Part shown: positions 1 to 9,473 of the stretch, one piece after another
Layout of the letters: each line of letters opens with the position of its first letter
Numbering within the stretch: position 1 is the first letter of the stretch
NCBI RefSeq assembly: GCF_022809115.1
Contig: NZ_JALGBH010000001.1
Span: 1,612,001-1,676,000, forward strand
Direction: 5' to 3'
Length of the DNA stretch: 64,000 bases
From: Pedobacter montanisoli
GTDB lineage: Bacteria; Bacteroidota; Bacteroidia; Sphingobacteriales; Sphingobacteriaceae
Translations under genes and position numbers: made by a program
Notes under the pieces: generated by a model
Database searches by the model: none
What the model saw: the letters and a program-made list of their open reading frames with translations, nothing else
Told to the model about the DNA's origin: nothing

Positions 1-145
1 CCCCAATAAATAATTCTTCATGTTTTTGAGGATAACAATTCCAGTCTTTATTTGCATTTTTTACCAGGTCTGGTAATACGGTGCCTGTTATGCAATATGA
101 ATTGGAATTATGCCTGTCAAAATAGAAATGTGAAAGGAAGTTCAT
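1..145 (-). CDS. N-terminal fragment of an ACP-phosphodiesterase-like (DUF479-like) protein
   Basis: A minus-strand reading frame starts with ATG at 145 and is open to the window edge (48 codons visible). It begins MNFLSHFYFDR and continues with TGTVLPDLVKNANKDW. The MNFL-x-H start followed by a G-x-(V/I)-x-(P/G)-D-(L/F)-V-K segment resembles the N-terminus of acyl-carrier-protein phosphodiesterase (AcpH/DUF479, HD-like fold), where the enzyme releases 4'-phosphopantetheine from ACP. The assignment is a resemblance over a short stretch only. The gene is divergent from tyrS, with 115 bp between the two starts. The rest of the protein lies outside the window. Confidence 0.55.
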   Translation of the reverse strand, partial: MNFLSHFYFDRHNSNSYCITGTVLPDLVKNANKDWNCYPQKHEELFIG

Positions 146-212
146 GTTTAAATATACGTTTAAAAATCTGTGATAATTATATATAAAAGTTAAATAGCAC
201 TGTTTCTGAATC

Positions 213-243
213 TTTGGCAGGAAAGTCAAAAAAACTATCTTTG
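213..243 (+). promoter_or_regulatory. tyrS promoter (Bacteroidota type)
   Basis: TTTG at 213-216, a 19-nt spacer, and TATCTTTG at 236-243 match the -33 TTTG / -7 TAnnTTTG consensus of the Bacteroidota primary sigma factor exactly. The start codon of tyrS follows at 261, which leaves a leader of roughly 10 nt. Confidence 0.75.
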
Positions 244-260
244 CGGTAAAATAATAAAAG

Positions 261-1550
261 ATGACAAATTTTGTAGAAGAACTGCGTTGGCGCGGCATGT
301 TACATGATATTATGCCAAATACTGAGGAGAAACTGAATGAAGGCATGTGTGCTGGGTATATTGGTTTTGATCCAACCGCTGATTCTTTACATGTTGGCCA
401 TTTAACACAAATCATGACCTTAATTCATTTCCAACGTGCAGGACATAAGCCTTTTGCATTGGTAGGAGGTGCAACAGGTATGGTTGGCGATCCTTCGGGC
501 AAATCGGCTGAACGTAATTTGCAAACTGAAGAAATGGTTGCTCATAACCTAAAGGGAATGAAAGAACAATTATCAAAGTTTTTAAAGTTTGAAGATGAAG
601 GTAATGGTGCGGTAATGGTTAACAATGCCGATTGGTTTAAAAACTTTAATTTTTTAGACTTCATTAGAGATGTAGGTAAACATATTACCGTAAATTATAT
701 GATGGCTAAAGACAGTGTGAAAAAGCGCTTAGAAGGAGATACAGGTATGTCATTTACCGAGTTTACTTACCAATTGGTGCAGGGTTACGATTTTTATTAT
801 TTATGGAAGCACTATAATTGCGTGTTGCAAATGGGAGGTTCTGATCAGTGGGGTAATATTGTAACAGGTACAGAATTGATCAGAAGAAAAGACAGCGGTA
901 CGGCATATGCTTTAACCACACAACTGATCAAAAAATCTGATGGTACTAAATTTGGTAAAACAGAAAGTGGAGCTGTATGGCTTGATCCAGAAAAAACTTC
1001 ACCATATAAATTTTATCAGTTCTGGTTAAACTCATCAGATAGTGATGTGAAGACATGGATCAGGATTTTTACTTTAAAAAATAAAGAAGAAATCGAGCAG
1101 TTAGAGCAGGAACATGATGTAGCACCGCATTTGCGTATCTTGCAAAAAGCCTTAGCTGAAGATATTACTGTAAGAACGCATTCTAAAGAAGCCTTGGATG
1201 CAGCTGTCAAAACTTCAGAGTTTTTATTTGGTAACGGAGATCTGGAGTTTTTGAAAACTTTGGATTCGAAAAGTGTGCTGGAAATGTTTGAAGGAGTACC
1301 ACAGTTTCGTATTACCAAAACTGAGCTTGCTGATGGTATTGATGCAGCCAGTTTGCTTGCAGAAAAGACTTCTATTTTCCCATCAAAAGGAGAGGTGAAA
1401 AAAACGGTTCAGGGTGGTGGCTTAAGTATTAATAAAGTTAAAGTGACAGAAGCTTCAACTTCATATAATTTGTCAAACCTGATTAGTGAAGAGTTTATCG
1501 TGGTGCAAAAAGGAAAGAGAAATTACTTCTTGATAAGAGCCATATCCTGA
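261..1550 (+). CDS. tyrS: Tyrosine--tRNA ligase
   Basis: Charges tRNA-Tyr with tyrosine in the cytoplasm (class I aminoacyl-tRNA synthetase). The Rossmann domain carries the HIGH-type motif as HVGHL at about residue 45, a glycine-rich segment [15 protein letters not shown] that contacts ATP, and the KMSKS equivalent as KFGKT at about residue 231. The C-terminal ~65 residues form the S4 RNA-binding domain. At 429 residues it has the usual bacterial length. It is a single gene with its own consensus promoter and is followed by a separate toxin-antitoxin operon. The start at 261 fits the promoter spacing. Nothing is missing. Confidence 0.97.
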   Translation: MTNFVEELRWRGMLHDIMPNTEEKLNEGMCAGYIGFDPTADSLHVGHLTQIMTLIHFQRAGHKPFALVGGATGMVGDPSGKSAERNLQTEEMVAHNLKGMKEQLSKFLKFEDEGNGAVMVNNADWFKNFNFLDFIRDVGKHITVNYMMAKDSVKKRLEGDTGMSFTEFTYQLVQGYDFYYLWKHYNCVLQMGGSDQWGNIVTGTELIRRKDSGTAYALTTQLIKKSDGTKFGKTESGAVWLDPEKTSPYKFYQFWLNSSDSDVKTWIRIFTLKNKEEIEQLEQEHDVAPHLRILQKALAEDITVRTHSKEALDAAVKTSEFLFGNGDLEFLKTLDSKSVLEMFEGVPQFRITKTELADGIDAASLLAEKTSIFPSKGEVKKTVQGGGLSINKVKVTEASTSYNLSNLISEEFIVVQKGKRNYFLIRAIS

Positions 1551-1609
1551 AAAGCTACTGTTGTCGTTTCATAAGTTGTAGGAATTATTTTTTGAAAATA
1601 TTATAAATT

Positions 1610-1648
1610 ACCAGACAAAATGTGTAAATTGGTGTACAATTGTCTGGT
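1610..1648 (+). promoter_or_regulatory. Palindromic operator abutting the antitoxin start codon
   Basis: ACCAGACAA (1610-1618) and its perfect reverse complement TTGTCTGGT (1640-1648) are separated by 21 bp. The right arm ends on the base immediately before the ATG at 1649. Position and symmetry suggest an operator for autoregulation by the encoded Xre-type antitoxin. Binding is inferred, not shown. Confidence 0.6.
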
Positions 1649-2128
1649 ATGAAAAAGAAATCAGAAGAAAATAATTCTCAAGTTAATGAGCCTTTAATGG
1701 CTTATGAAACTGTCCAATCACCTCTTTCAGTTGTTTTTGGAGGGCAGTTTGCAAATCCAACGGATTTTGAATTGCTAAATCTTGCACGTAAAGGTATTTC
1801 AAAAAAAACATTATTAGCATTAGCTAAAAAATTGTCACTCACTATAGAAGACCTCGCAACAGTCTTACATATTTCTGAGCGAACTTTACAGCGTTATACA
1901 CCTTCAACGTTAATAAAAACAGAGTATGCAGATAAAGCTATTGAACTAGCACGCTTATATGAACGTGGAGCAGAAGTTTTAGGGAGCAGTACTGCATTTA
2001 CAGATTGGGTTAAAACGCCTAATTACGCTATAAATGGAGAAATTCCGTTTAATCTATTAGATACAAGTATTGGCTTTGATATTATACTAGACTTATTGGG
2101 AAGAATAGAGCATGGGGTTTTTAGCTGA
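1649..2128 (+). CDS. Xre/MbcA/ParS-type antitoxin (DUF2384) of a RES toxin system
   Basis: Antitoxin of a type II Xre-RES module; it is expected to bind and neutralise the RES toxin and to repress its own operon. The N-terminal half is an Xre-like helix-turn-helix region: an ISKKTLLALAKKLSLT helix pair followed by DLATVLHISERTLQRY. The C-terminal half is the MbcA/ParS/Xre toxin-binding segment, with ARLYERGAEVLG, a W-V-x-T-P motif and a terminal LLDTSIGFDIILDLLGRIEHG. I chose the ATG at 1649 (159 residues) over an in-frame TTG at 1640 because the palindrome ends exactly at 1648. Its stop overlaps the toxin start by one base (TGATG), which indicates translational coupling. Confidence 0.9.
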   Translation: MKKKSEENNSQVNEPLMAYETVQSPLSVVFGGQFANPTDFELLNLARKGISKKTLLALAKKLSLTIEDLATVLHISERTLQRYTPSTLIKTEYADKAIELARLYERGAEVLGSSTAFTDWVKTPNYAINGEIPFNLLDTSIGFDIILDLLGRIEHGVFS

Positions 2129-2583
2129 TGATACTATACAGGATATCTTCTCCCGCATTTACTCATGATCTGAGTGGTACCGGAGCAAAACTTTATGGGG
2201 GGCGTTGGAATGAAAAAGGTGTTCCTGCTTTATATTTAGCGTCGAGTAGAGCAATGGCTGTAATGGAAGTGTTGGTTCATCTTAGCCAAAGACACTTAGT
2301 TAGGTCATATAATTTAGCTGCTATTGAAATTCCTGAAGATAAAATCTATTTTTTAGATGTTGGTGTGCTTAACTGTGACTGGAAGCAAATTGAAAATGAG
2401 GGCAGTTTAAAGCGATTGGGTACCAGTTTTTTAGAAAAAGGCGACTTTTTAGCAATGAGGGTGCCCTCAGTATTGGTTGAGGAGGAATATAATTATGTGA
2501 TTAATCCTAATCATATAGATGCGAGGAAAATAAAGATACTTAATGTAAGGCCTTTCTTTTTTGATCAACGATTGAAAATGTAA
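2128..2583 (+). CDS. RES-domain toxin (predicted NAD+-degrading)
   Basis: Toxin partner of the preceding antitoxin. Characterised RES toxins have an ADP-ribosyltransferase-like fold and deplete cellular NAD+. The conserved R-E-S residues are visible: Arg26 in GGRWN, Glu47 in AVMEVLVH and Ser114 in RVPSVLVEE. The 151-residue length is typical. ATG at 2128 overlaps the antitoxin TGA. The gene ends 6 bp before the convergent stop of the LuxE-like gene with no terminator between, so read-through antisense is possible. It looks intact, so the module is probably functional. Confidence 0.9.
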   Translation: MILYRISSPAFTHDLSGTGAKLYGGRWNEKGVPALYLASSRAMAVMEVLVHLSQRHLVRSYNLAAIEIPEDKIYFLDVGVLNCDWKQIENEGSLKRLGTSFLEKGDFLAMRVPSVLVEEEYNYVINPNHIDARKIKILNVRPFFFDQRLKM

Positions 2584-2589
2584 TCCAAT

Positions 2590-3588
2590 TTATTGTACCA
2601 ATAAATTGCAGCCACGTATATCGGCATTGTCAAAACGGCCAATGACTTCAAAACTTTTATCGTTATGTATTTTACCCAAATCTTGAGTTGCTATAAAAGC
2701 GCAGGAATTAACATTGGCCAGATCAATCACGTTAATACCACCAATTTGTTGAGAAGAAATTAGTGATAGAGGATCAGAAGTGTCTCGTAATAAAACTTTC
2801 ATCCAGGGTGGAGTAAAGAAAATTCCTTTACCTTTTGAGTAAGCCTGAGAAAGAAGTTCTGTCATCCCGTATTCGCTGTGGATGTCTTGAACACCAAATC
2901 CTTCGCATAAGGCGTGATGCAACTCTTCTCTTACCATTTCTTTTCGCTTACCTTTCATTCCTCCTGTTTCCATTACAATCAGTTCAGGAAAATCGATTTG
3001 ATACTGCTCAATAAAATCGAGCAAAGCATAAGTTACACCAATAAGAATGGTTTTTTGTCCACTTTGCTTAAGTTCTGAAAGCGTATTGTGCAGGTCTTCA
3101 TGATTATGCAGAAAATAACCACTTTTAGGATGCTGACTTTGTTTCAATAAATCATCTACCATATAAATAAGCGAAGAACCTTCACGTTCTAAATAAGATG
3201 GAAGCAAAGCCAATAAGCAGATGTCTTTAACAGAACCGTAAAATAATTCAAAGGCTTTGTTAAAGCTGTTTTCATATAGGCTAAGATCTGTTACCAAATG
3301 TCTGCTGGTAATTTGTCCGGTGGTTCCAGAGCTGCTAAAAGTAATTTGTACAGGTAAATCAGAGCTCAGCACGGTATTACTTTTAAAAAAACTGATAGGT
3401 AAAAAAGGTATTTTCTCGTAATGATCTATTTGATCGGGATTGATGTTGAGATGCTTAATATATTGAGCATATATTAAACAATTTTTAACCTGAAAGTTAA
3501 AAACTTCAAGTGCAGTTTTGTTAAAATCATCTTCTGATTTTATGGAGAAAAATTGCTCAGCGACCATGTTCACTGAGCAAAAATACAA
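2590..3588 (-). CDS. LuxE-like acyl-activating protein (acyl-protein synthetase family)
   Basis: A member of the LuxE/PaaK-like branch of the ANL adenylate-forming superfamily. LuxE activates a fatty acid as acyl-AMP and transfers it to its own cysteine. The phosphate-binding signature TFSSSGTTG is at about residues 81-89, followed by an aromatic/acidic region typical of LuxE (HSEYGMTELLSQAY) near residue 240. There is no recognisable LuxC or luciferase nearby, so bioluminescence is not implied. It is the third gene of a tight minus-strand operon (gaps of 3 bp) with a membrane protein and a penicillin-acylase-like hydrolase. A second start at 3567 (MVAEQFF, 325 aa) is equally plausible. The actual acyl substrate is unknown. 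Confidence 0.75.
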   Translation of the reverse strand: MYFCSVNMVAEQFFSIKSEDDFNKTALEVFNFQVKNCLIYAQYIKHLNINPDQIDHYEKIPFLPISFFKSNTVLSSDLPVQITFSSSGTTGQITSRHLVTDLSLYENSFNKAFELFYGSVKDICLLALLPSYLEREGSSLIYMVDDLLKQSQHPKSGYFLHNHEDLHNTLSELKQSGQKTILIGVTYALLDFIEQYQIDFPELIVMETGGMKGKRKEMVREELHHALCEGFGVQDIHSEYGMTELLSQAYSKGKGIFFTPPWMKVLLRDTSDPLSLISSQQIGGINVIDLANVNSCAFIATQDLGKIHNDKSFEVIGRFDNADIRGCNLLVQ

Positions 3589-3591
3589 TTT

Positions 3592-3945
3592 TTAGTTGTT
3601 TTTAGCTTTATCGTTTAAAACAGCTTTCCTGAAACAAAAACCACAATAGCCGCTTATGCCTGCAACTAAGCCACCAATTAAGGCAGTTAAAGGTAAAATG
3701 ATAAACCATAATTTAATACCTATCATTTCGGCTACTCTGGTTGCTAAAACATGGTTGTTAGGCATGCTTTTATAAAGAGCCATCGCAACCCAAAGCACAA
3801 AAATGGCTAAAAAGGGTTGCCAAAAAGAGATTTTAACTGTTTTTCCAATCATTCCGCATACGGCAAAAGATAGTACTAAAATTACCCACCAAGGTAAGAT
3901 GAGCTGCAGTAAAAATGAAAGTATGATAATAACAATAAAGACCAT
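3592..3945 (-). CDS. Small multi-pass membrane protein
   Basis: A 117-residue hydrophobic protein of unknown function. Three to four transmembrane segments are visible: about residues 2-19, 20-35, 43-58 and 79-100. A short C-terminal tail, KAVLNDKAKNN, is charged and probably cytoplasmic. Two cysteines lie in YCGFC near residue 100. It sits 3 bp from both neighbours in the acylase/LuxE-like operon and is therefore co-transcribed with them. I recognise no family. Confidence 0.7.
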   Translation of the reverse strand: MVFIVIIILSFLLQLILPWWVILVLSFAVCGMIGKTVKISFWQPFLAIFVLWVAMALYKSMPNNHVLATRVAEMIGIKLWFIILPLTALIGGLVAGISGYCGFCFRKAVLNDKAKNN

Positions 3946-3948
3946 GTT

Positions 3949-6384
3949 TTATTTTTTTGAGATTTTATAATGAGAGATTATTTTTCCTGATTGATCATCT
4001 GGTGATTGCATAAAGAATAAATCATATAACTTACCTTCGGCCCATGTATCAATCATATTGTCATAAAAAGGGCTTCCAGGATTACCAGACTGACCTCCGG
4101 GATATACGCCGTGACCTTTAGGTTTCTTGCCCAGTTCTACAACCATTCTCCAAGATGGGCCATTGCTTTCGCCTAAAGCATCAACGGTGCTTTTAGATCC
4201 GCCAATTAGCAAGGTTTTAGAACCAAAACCCGGTATTTTAGCTAAATGTGGCACGTGTGAATCTTTAATTTTTGCCCATTCCCAATCTTTACCAATAGGC
4301 CCATTTTTGCGTTGTAAGCTATCGCAGGTAAATATAAAAGACTGATTAACCAGATCGTTTAAGGTTTCTTTTTTAGTGGTTTTTACATTATCAAACCATT
4401 TAGAGTTAGAATCTTTCTGTATAAGTTCTATGGTACGATCTCTTGAAGGATAGCGCATAGGAACTTTCGGATCTGTAAACTTGTTATCCCATATTTCAAA
4501 AAATAGACGTTTAGCCCATAAGTCAAAAACACTTGCTCCAATTTCATGCGCATTAAAAAACTTATTCCAGTTTTTTACGGTATTAAATGCTTCTTTTTGA
4601 GTAGCATTTAAAGATGAACTATTTACCAATGGTAAAATGTAAGGCAACAGATTTTCTGCAAAAATACTATAACTATCCATCTGGAGATTTCGCATACTGT
4701 CAGCATTGATTTTGTTCATCGCAGCTAATCGGTCATTTATACGTTTACCTCTTTCATATGGAGAAAATTCCCAGTTGATATAATAAGGATAAGTTGTATC
4801 TGTTGAGGATTGGTTGGCAGAACTTACGAAGTTGCGGGGAGGGTTTTTAACCGTAGGATTTTGATCTGAAGGTATCCAGCCATGCCAATCGTAAGCAGGA
4901 TCTGTTCCATCTAGAATAAATTTGCCCTGATTTTTCCATTTCAAAGGAAATTTACCATTAGGAGTAATAGCGATATCATTATCTGCACTGGCAAATATGA
5001 AGTTTTGAGCAGGGGCTGTAAAATAGGTTAGTGCCTTTCTGTAATCATCATAATTTTTTCCGCGGTTCAAATAATAAAAGGTCATTAATTCATTAGACTC
5101 TTCATGAGCAATCCATCTTAAGGCATTACCTGTAGGTACATTATCAGCTTTGCTGAAAACTGGTTTCTGAAAATAAACAACAGGGCCATGATGTGTGTAA
5201 ATAACCGTATCCAATTCATCTTTTGTCCCCCTCACTTTAATTCTTTCTATACGTTCAGTTGTGTTTTTCCATTGGTTGTTATACCAGTAATTTTTATGTG
5301 TTTCATCTTTGAATTTGATCTGGTAAAAATCAAGTACGTCGGCAGCTACATTGGTAACACCCCAGGCAATCTGGTTATTAAATCCTATGATAATACCGGG
5401 AGCCCCAGGTAGTGATACGCCATAAGTGTTAACTCCGGGTGCATGTAACTGGATCTGATACCAGATTGAAGGTAAACTTAAGTCTAAGTGCGGATCATTA
5501 GCCAATATAGGAAATCCAGAAGCTGTTTTTGTGCCAGATACAGCCCAGTTGTTACTTCCGATACCTTCCTCTTTTTGTTTGGTGATAATGCCTGTGGTCA
5601 TCATCTCTGTAAAAGATTTAGGTGTTTGGGGAATAGGCAGTGGCTTAAAATTCCACTTGGTTCCAACCGGTATAATCGGATCTTCTTTAAAAGGATAATC
5701 AGGAAACAAATCTTTGGTTACATCAGGGCCAAATTTGTTTAAAATATTGGTCATGTAGAACTCATCAGAACCCATCGCTAAAACGGCCGACATTTGTTTT
5801 AACAATAGCGCACATTTTATAGGTTGCCAAGGTTCGGGTTTAAAATCCAGCAACTTGTATTCTACAGGTAAATCAGAATCTTTTAAGCTTTTAATATAAT
5901 CATTGATACCTTGCGTATAAGCCATGATCATTTCTTTTGCTTTAGGATCGGCCATCATGCCCTTAAGCGAATTCTCAGCACCGTAAAGCATACCCATCCG
6001 GCGTTGGTAACGGTCTAACTCTATGGCTTTTTTGCCTACCACTTCAGATATTCTGCCTGCAGCAAAACGCGTCTGAAAATCCATTTGCCAAAGCCTGTGC
6101 ATAGCGGTAATATAGCCTTGAGCATAATATAAATCATGATCATTCTGCGCAAACACGTGCGGTATCATGCGGTCATCAAAATAGATGTCTATTTTATCTT
6201 TAGCATTTTTTAAAACGATGTTATGATTTTTATTTACTGTGGTACTTTCGGCATTTTGCCAAAATCCAGTAAATGGATTTAAGAATTTTAAAAGGGGAGG
6301 CGTATCTCCAAATTTAGTATTGAGCAGGTATGCCAGAATAATAGGAATGATTATACAAATCAGGGCTTTTATTTTATTCATCAT
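3949..6384 (-). CDS. Penicillin-acylase-family N-terminal nucleophile hydrolase
   Basis: An Ntn hydrolase of the penicillin G acylase / quorum-quenching acylase family. These enzymes are made as a precursor, cut autocatalytically before a serine, and hydrolyse amide bonds of N-acyl compounds. A hydrophobic N-terminal segment (about residues 6-22) implies export or membrane anchoring. The alpha-subunit region runs to about residue 276. The new N-terminus is Ser277 in GIGSNNWAVSG, which matches the family consensus, and the beta subunit follows with DPHLDLSLPSIWY and AWGVTN. At 811 residues it has normal length. It is the first gene of a three-gene operon that ends in a LuxE-like acyl-activating enzyme. 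The true substrate (N-acyl amino acid, acyl-homoserine lactone or beta-lactam) cannot be read from sequence. Confidence 0.92.
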   Translation of the reverse strand: MMNKIKALICIIIPIILAYLLNTKFGDTPPLLKFLNPFTGFWQNAESTTVNKNHNIVLKNAKDKIDIYFDDRMIPHVFAQNDHDLYYAQGYITAMHRLWQMDFQTRFAAGRISEVVGKKAIELDRYQRRMGMLYGAENSLKGMMADPKAKEMIMAYTQGINDYIKSLKDSDLPVEYKLLDFKPEPWQPIKCALLLKQMSAVLAMGSDEFYMTNILNKFGPDVTKDLFPDYPFKEDPIIPVGTKWNFKPLPIPQTPKSFTEMMTTGIITKQKEEGIGSNNWAVSGTKTASGFPILANDPHLDLSLPSIWYQIQLHAPGVNTYGVSLPGAPGIIIGFNNQIAWGVTNVAADVLDFYQIKFKDETHKNYWYNNQWKNTTERIERIKVRGTKDELDTVIYTHHGPVVYFQKPVFSKADNVPTGNALRWIAHEESNELMTFYYLNRGKNYDDYRKALTYFTAPAQNFIFASADNDIAITPNGKFPLKWKNQGKFILDGTDPAYDWHGWIPSDQNPTVKNPPRNFVSSANQSSTDTTYPYYINWEFSPYERGKRINDRLAAMNKINADSMRNLQMDSYSIFAENLLPYILPLVNSSSLNATQKEAFNTVKNWNKFFNAHEIGASVFDLWAKRLFFEIWDNKFTDPKVPMRYPSRDRTIELIQKDSNSKWFDNVKTTKKETLNDLVNQSFIFTCDSLQRKNGPIGKDWEWAKIKDSHVPHLAKIPGFGSKTLLIGGSKSTVDALGESNGPSWRMVVELGKKPKGHGVYPGGQSGNPGSPFYDNMIDTWAEGKLYDLFFMQSPDDQSGKIISHYKISKK

Positions 6385-6504
6385 AAATTCAACAATCTAT
6401 CAGCGTTAAAATAATAAAATATATGTGATATAAATCTAATTATTTGATGGTTTTTAGGTTTTATATTCTAAATGCCAATATATGCAATATTATTTTAAAT
6501 AGAA

Positions 6505-6535
6505 TTTGTAAGTATCGGAATTTGTGCTAAGTTTA
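6505..6535 (+). promoter_or_regulatory. Promoter of the TonB-dependent receptor gene
   Basis: TTTG at 6505-6508, a 19-nt spacer and TAAGTTTA at 6528-6535 match the Bacteroidota consensus except for the last base of the -7 element. The start codon is 34 bp downstream at 6569. The 184-bp divergent gap also has to hold the promoter of the minus-strand acylase operon, which I could not locate. Confidence 0.55.
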
Positions 6536-6568
6536 TAGTTAATAAACAATATAAACTACTTTTAACGT

Positions 6569-9457
6569 ATGAACAAAACTTCTACAAAAACATTTTTTGT
6601 TCTTTTTGTAATGCTGTTGGTAAGTTTAACAACATTTGCACAAAGTACAATTGTTAGCGGTACGGTTACCGATAAACAAACAAATGAGCCCATGCCGGGC
6701 GTAAGCGTTACGATAAAAGGGAAGAATGTTGGCGCCTCTACTGATGCCAACGGAAAATTCTCTTTTTCTACCACTGAAAAACCTCCTTTCATTTTATCTG
6801 TAAGTTACATAGGATATAAATCGATAGAGCAGAGTGTAAGTGGAAATGCAGGCAATTTGAGTTTCCAGCTTGAAGAAAGCGGAGTAGTATTAGGTCAGGA
6901 AGTGGTAATTTCTGCTTCGAGAACTCCTGAACGTATTTTAGAATCGCCGGTTACCATAGAGCGTATGGGTGCAGCTCAGATCAAAGAGGTTGCTGCTCCT
7001 TCTTTCTATGATGCGATTCAGAATATTAAAGGTGTTGAAATGAGTACACAGAGTTTAACTTTCAGATCGTACAATACCAGAGGATTTAATGCAAATGGTA
7101 ATACCAGATTTAACCAGTTAATAGATGGTATGGACAATCAGGCTCCGGGATTAAATTTCTCGGTAGGTAATATTGTTGGTATTACTGAACTGGATGTAGA
7201 TAACCTGGAATTATTACCTGGAGCTTCTTCTGCATTATATGGAGCAGGTGGTATTAGTGGTACTTTGTTGATGACCTCAAAAGATCCTTTTAAATATCCG
7301 GGAGCAAGTTTCCAATTTAAAACAGGTATCAACCACGTAAGCGACAATAATTCTAAAGTTCAGCCTTTTAACCAAGTTGATGCTAGATTGGCAAAATCAT
7401 GGAACAACAAGTTTGGGGTAAAATTTGCTTTCTCATTTTTACAGGCTAAAGATTGGTATGGAACAAATTATTCGAACTATGATAGGGCTAATAATGCTCC
7501 AAAAGCAGGTACGCGTCAATCAGATCCAAATTATGACGGCGTGAATGTTTATGGTGATGAGGTTAGTCAAAACATGAGAAGTGTAAATGGTGCGGTTGAA
7601 GCTCAGACCAGAGCAGCTATTTTAGCTGCTACAGGAGGATTGTTTAATCCGCAAACAACATTCAACGCTTTACCTGCCGGTACACCATATCCTACTTATG
7701 TAAACCTGATTAATACCAATCCAGGTATACCTGCTGCATTAAGACCTACTTTATTAAACCAGTATTTACCTTTCTACTATGCATCAAGAAACCCTGCTTT
7801 TTTACCAAATCAGAATGTTTCTCGTACCGGATATAATGAGATGGATCTTGTAGATTACAATACCAAATCATTGAAATTATCAGGAGGTTTATATTATAAC
7901 ATAACACCAACTGTACAATTGATAGCTCAGGCTAACTGGGGTACAGGTACATCAGTATATACTGGTTCAGACCGTTACTCTTTACGCAACTTTAATATAG
8001 GCTTATATAAATTAGAGTTAAAAGGAGAAGACTTCTATTTAAGAGCTTATACTACACAAGAGCGCTCAGGAGATTCTTATATTTCTTCGATTTTGGGTAG
8101 TTACATCAATGAAAAAACTACTGCATCTACTTCTTGGTTCCCAACTTATATAGGAACTTATATTGGTGCTAAACTAGGTGGGCAAACAGATGATCAGGCT
8201 CATACGCTTAGTCGTGCAAATGCAGATAAAGACAGAGTTGCTCCAGGCTCAGCTACCTTTAATAACTATGCTTCACAAATTAAAAATACCTATATCAGTC
8301 AAACAGATATGGCTAAAGGAATTTATGGAGCTAAGTTTAATGATAAAACCAATTTATACCACTACGAGGGTATGTACAACTTCTCAAGATTATTTGATAA
8401 TGTAGTGGAGTTTCAGGTAGGCGCATCGGCTCGTAGATTCGACTTAAATTCAGGAGGTACTATTTTTGATGATCTAAACAAAACAATAGATATCAATGAA
8501 TATGGTGCTTTTGGTACAGTTGGTAAAAAATTCGGAGATATATTTAAACTTACTTTTGCCGGACGTTATGACAAGAGTACAAACTTTGAAGGTCGCTTTA
8601 CACCTCGTGTAACAGGAGTTCTTACCGTAGCGAAAAACCAGAACATTCGTGCTTCTTATCAAACCGGTTATCGTAACCCAACTACCCAAAATCAATATAT
8701 TGATTTATCAGTTGGTGGTGGTAGTCAGCGTTTAATAGGCGGTCTTCCTGAGTTTTTAAATAAATACAGCCTTTTAACCAATAAACCTTATACAGAAAAA
8801 AGTTTTAGAAATGCAAGTGCCGGAACCGGTCCACTTGAGCAATATACTTTTGATCCAAGAGGTGTACGCCCAGAAAGTGTTACTTCTTATGAATTAGGTT
8901 ATAAAGGATTGATCACTTCTAATTTCATGATCGATTTATATGGATATATGAGCACGTTTAAGGATTTCATTACAGGAATTAATGTTTACCAAAACAATGC
9001 AGGAAGTTTCGTGAAATTTGGTGTTCCTGTTAATGCTGACGGTAAGGTTAAAACTTACGGAGGTGCTTTAGGTTTAGATTATCTTGTTGGCAAGTATAAT
9101 TTAAGTGGTAACGTGTCTTACAATAAAATAGGAGATCTACCTGCAGATTATGTTAATGATTTTAATACACCTACTATACGTTATAACCTAGGTTTAGGTA
9201 ACAGAGAGGTATTTAAAAATGTTGGTTTCAATATTAACTATCGTTGGCAGGATAAATTTAACTGGATGTCATCATTTGCTGGTGGAGAAGTACCTGCATT
9301 CGCTACTGTTGATGCTCAGGTTAACTTAAAAGTTCCTTCTGTAAATTCTATCATTAAAGTTGGAGGGTCAAACATCCTGAATAAATACTACTTTACCTCT
9401 TATGGTAACCCTGAGGTTGGTGCAATGTACTATGTATCATTGGCATTTAACCCTTAA
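6569..9457 (+). CDS. TonB-dependent outer-membrane receptor with CarboxypepD-regulatory-like domain
   Basis: Energised import of a large or chelated substrate across the outer membrane. A signal peptide ends near residue 25 (LTTFAQST). A carboxypeptidase-regulatory-like beta-sandwich follows at about 27-110 (VSGTVTDKQTNEPMPGVSV). The plug domain is at about 120-240, with ISASRTPERILESP and LPGASSALYGAGGISGTL. The remaining ~700 residues form the beta-barrel, ending in the aromatic-terminal strand YYVSLAFNP as outer-membrane proteins do. No SusD partner follows, so this is a stand-alone receptor (siderophore or oligomer type) rather than a SusCD pair. It has its own promoter and a strong terminator. 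The substrate is not deducible. Confidence 0.95.
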   Translation: MNKTSTKTFFVLFVMLLVSLTTFAQSTIVSGTVTDKQTNEPMPGVSVTIKGKNVGASTDANGKFSFSTTEKPPFILSVSYIGYKSIEQSVSGNAGNLSFQLEESGVVLGQEVVISASRTPERILESPVTIERMGAAQIKEVAAPSFYDAIQNIKGVEMSTQSLTFRSYNTRGFNANGNTRFNQLIDGMDNQAPGLNFSVGNIVGITELDVDNLELLPGASSALYGAGGISGTLLMTSKDPFKYPGASFQFKTGINHVSDNNSKVQPFNQVDARLAKSWNNKFGVKFAFSFLQAKDWYGTNYSNYDRANNAPKAGTRQSDPNYDGVNVYGDEVSQNMRSVNGAVEAQTRAAILAATGGLFNPQTTFNALPAGTPYPTYVNLINTNPGIPAALRPTLLNQYLPFYYASRNPAFLPNQNVSRTGYNEMDLVDYNTKSLKLSGGLYYNITPTVQLIAQANWGTGTSVYTGSDRYSLRNFNIGLYKLELKGEDFYLRAYTTQERSGDSYISSILGSYINEKTTASTSWFPTYIGTYIGAKLGGQTDDQAHTLSRANADKDRVAPGSATFNNYASQIKNTYISQTDMAKGIYGAKFNDKTNLYHYEGMYNFSRLFDNVVEFQVGASARRFDLNSGGTIFDDLNKTIDINEYGAFGTVGKKFGDIFKLTFAGRYDKSTNFEGRFTPRVTGVLTVAKNQNIRASYQTGYRNPTTQNQYIDLSVGGGSQRLIGGLPEFLNKYSLLTNKPYTEKSFRNASAGTGPLEQYTFDPRGVRPESVTSYELGYKGLITSNFMIDLYGYMSTFKDFITGINVYQNNAGSFVKFGVPVNADGKVKTYGGALGLDYLVGKYNLSGNVSYNKIGDLPADYVNDFNTPTIRYNLGLGNREVFKNVGFNINYRWQDKFNWMSSFAGGEVPAFATVDAQVNLKVPSVNSIIKVGGSNILNKYYFTSYGNPEVGAMYYVSLAFNP

Positions 9458-9473
9458 TAAGTATCATATACTA

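Noticed and set aside
1640..1648. Upstream TTG start adding three residues to the antitoxin
   Set aside because: The TTG overlaps the right arm of the operator, and ATG 1649 gives the family's normal start.
2590..3588. A bioluminescence (lux) gene set
   Set aside because: LuxE-like proteins are common without luciferase; no luxAB or luxC is here.
4127..4345. Frame opposite the acylase gene
   Set aside because: It lies wholly inside a well-supported gene on the other strand and has no family features.
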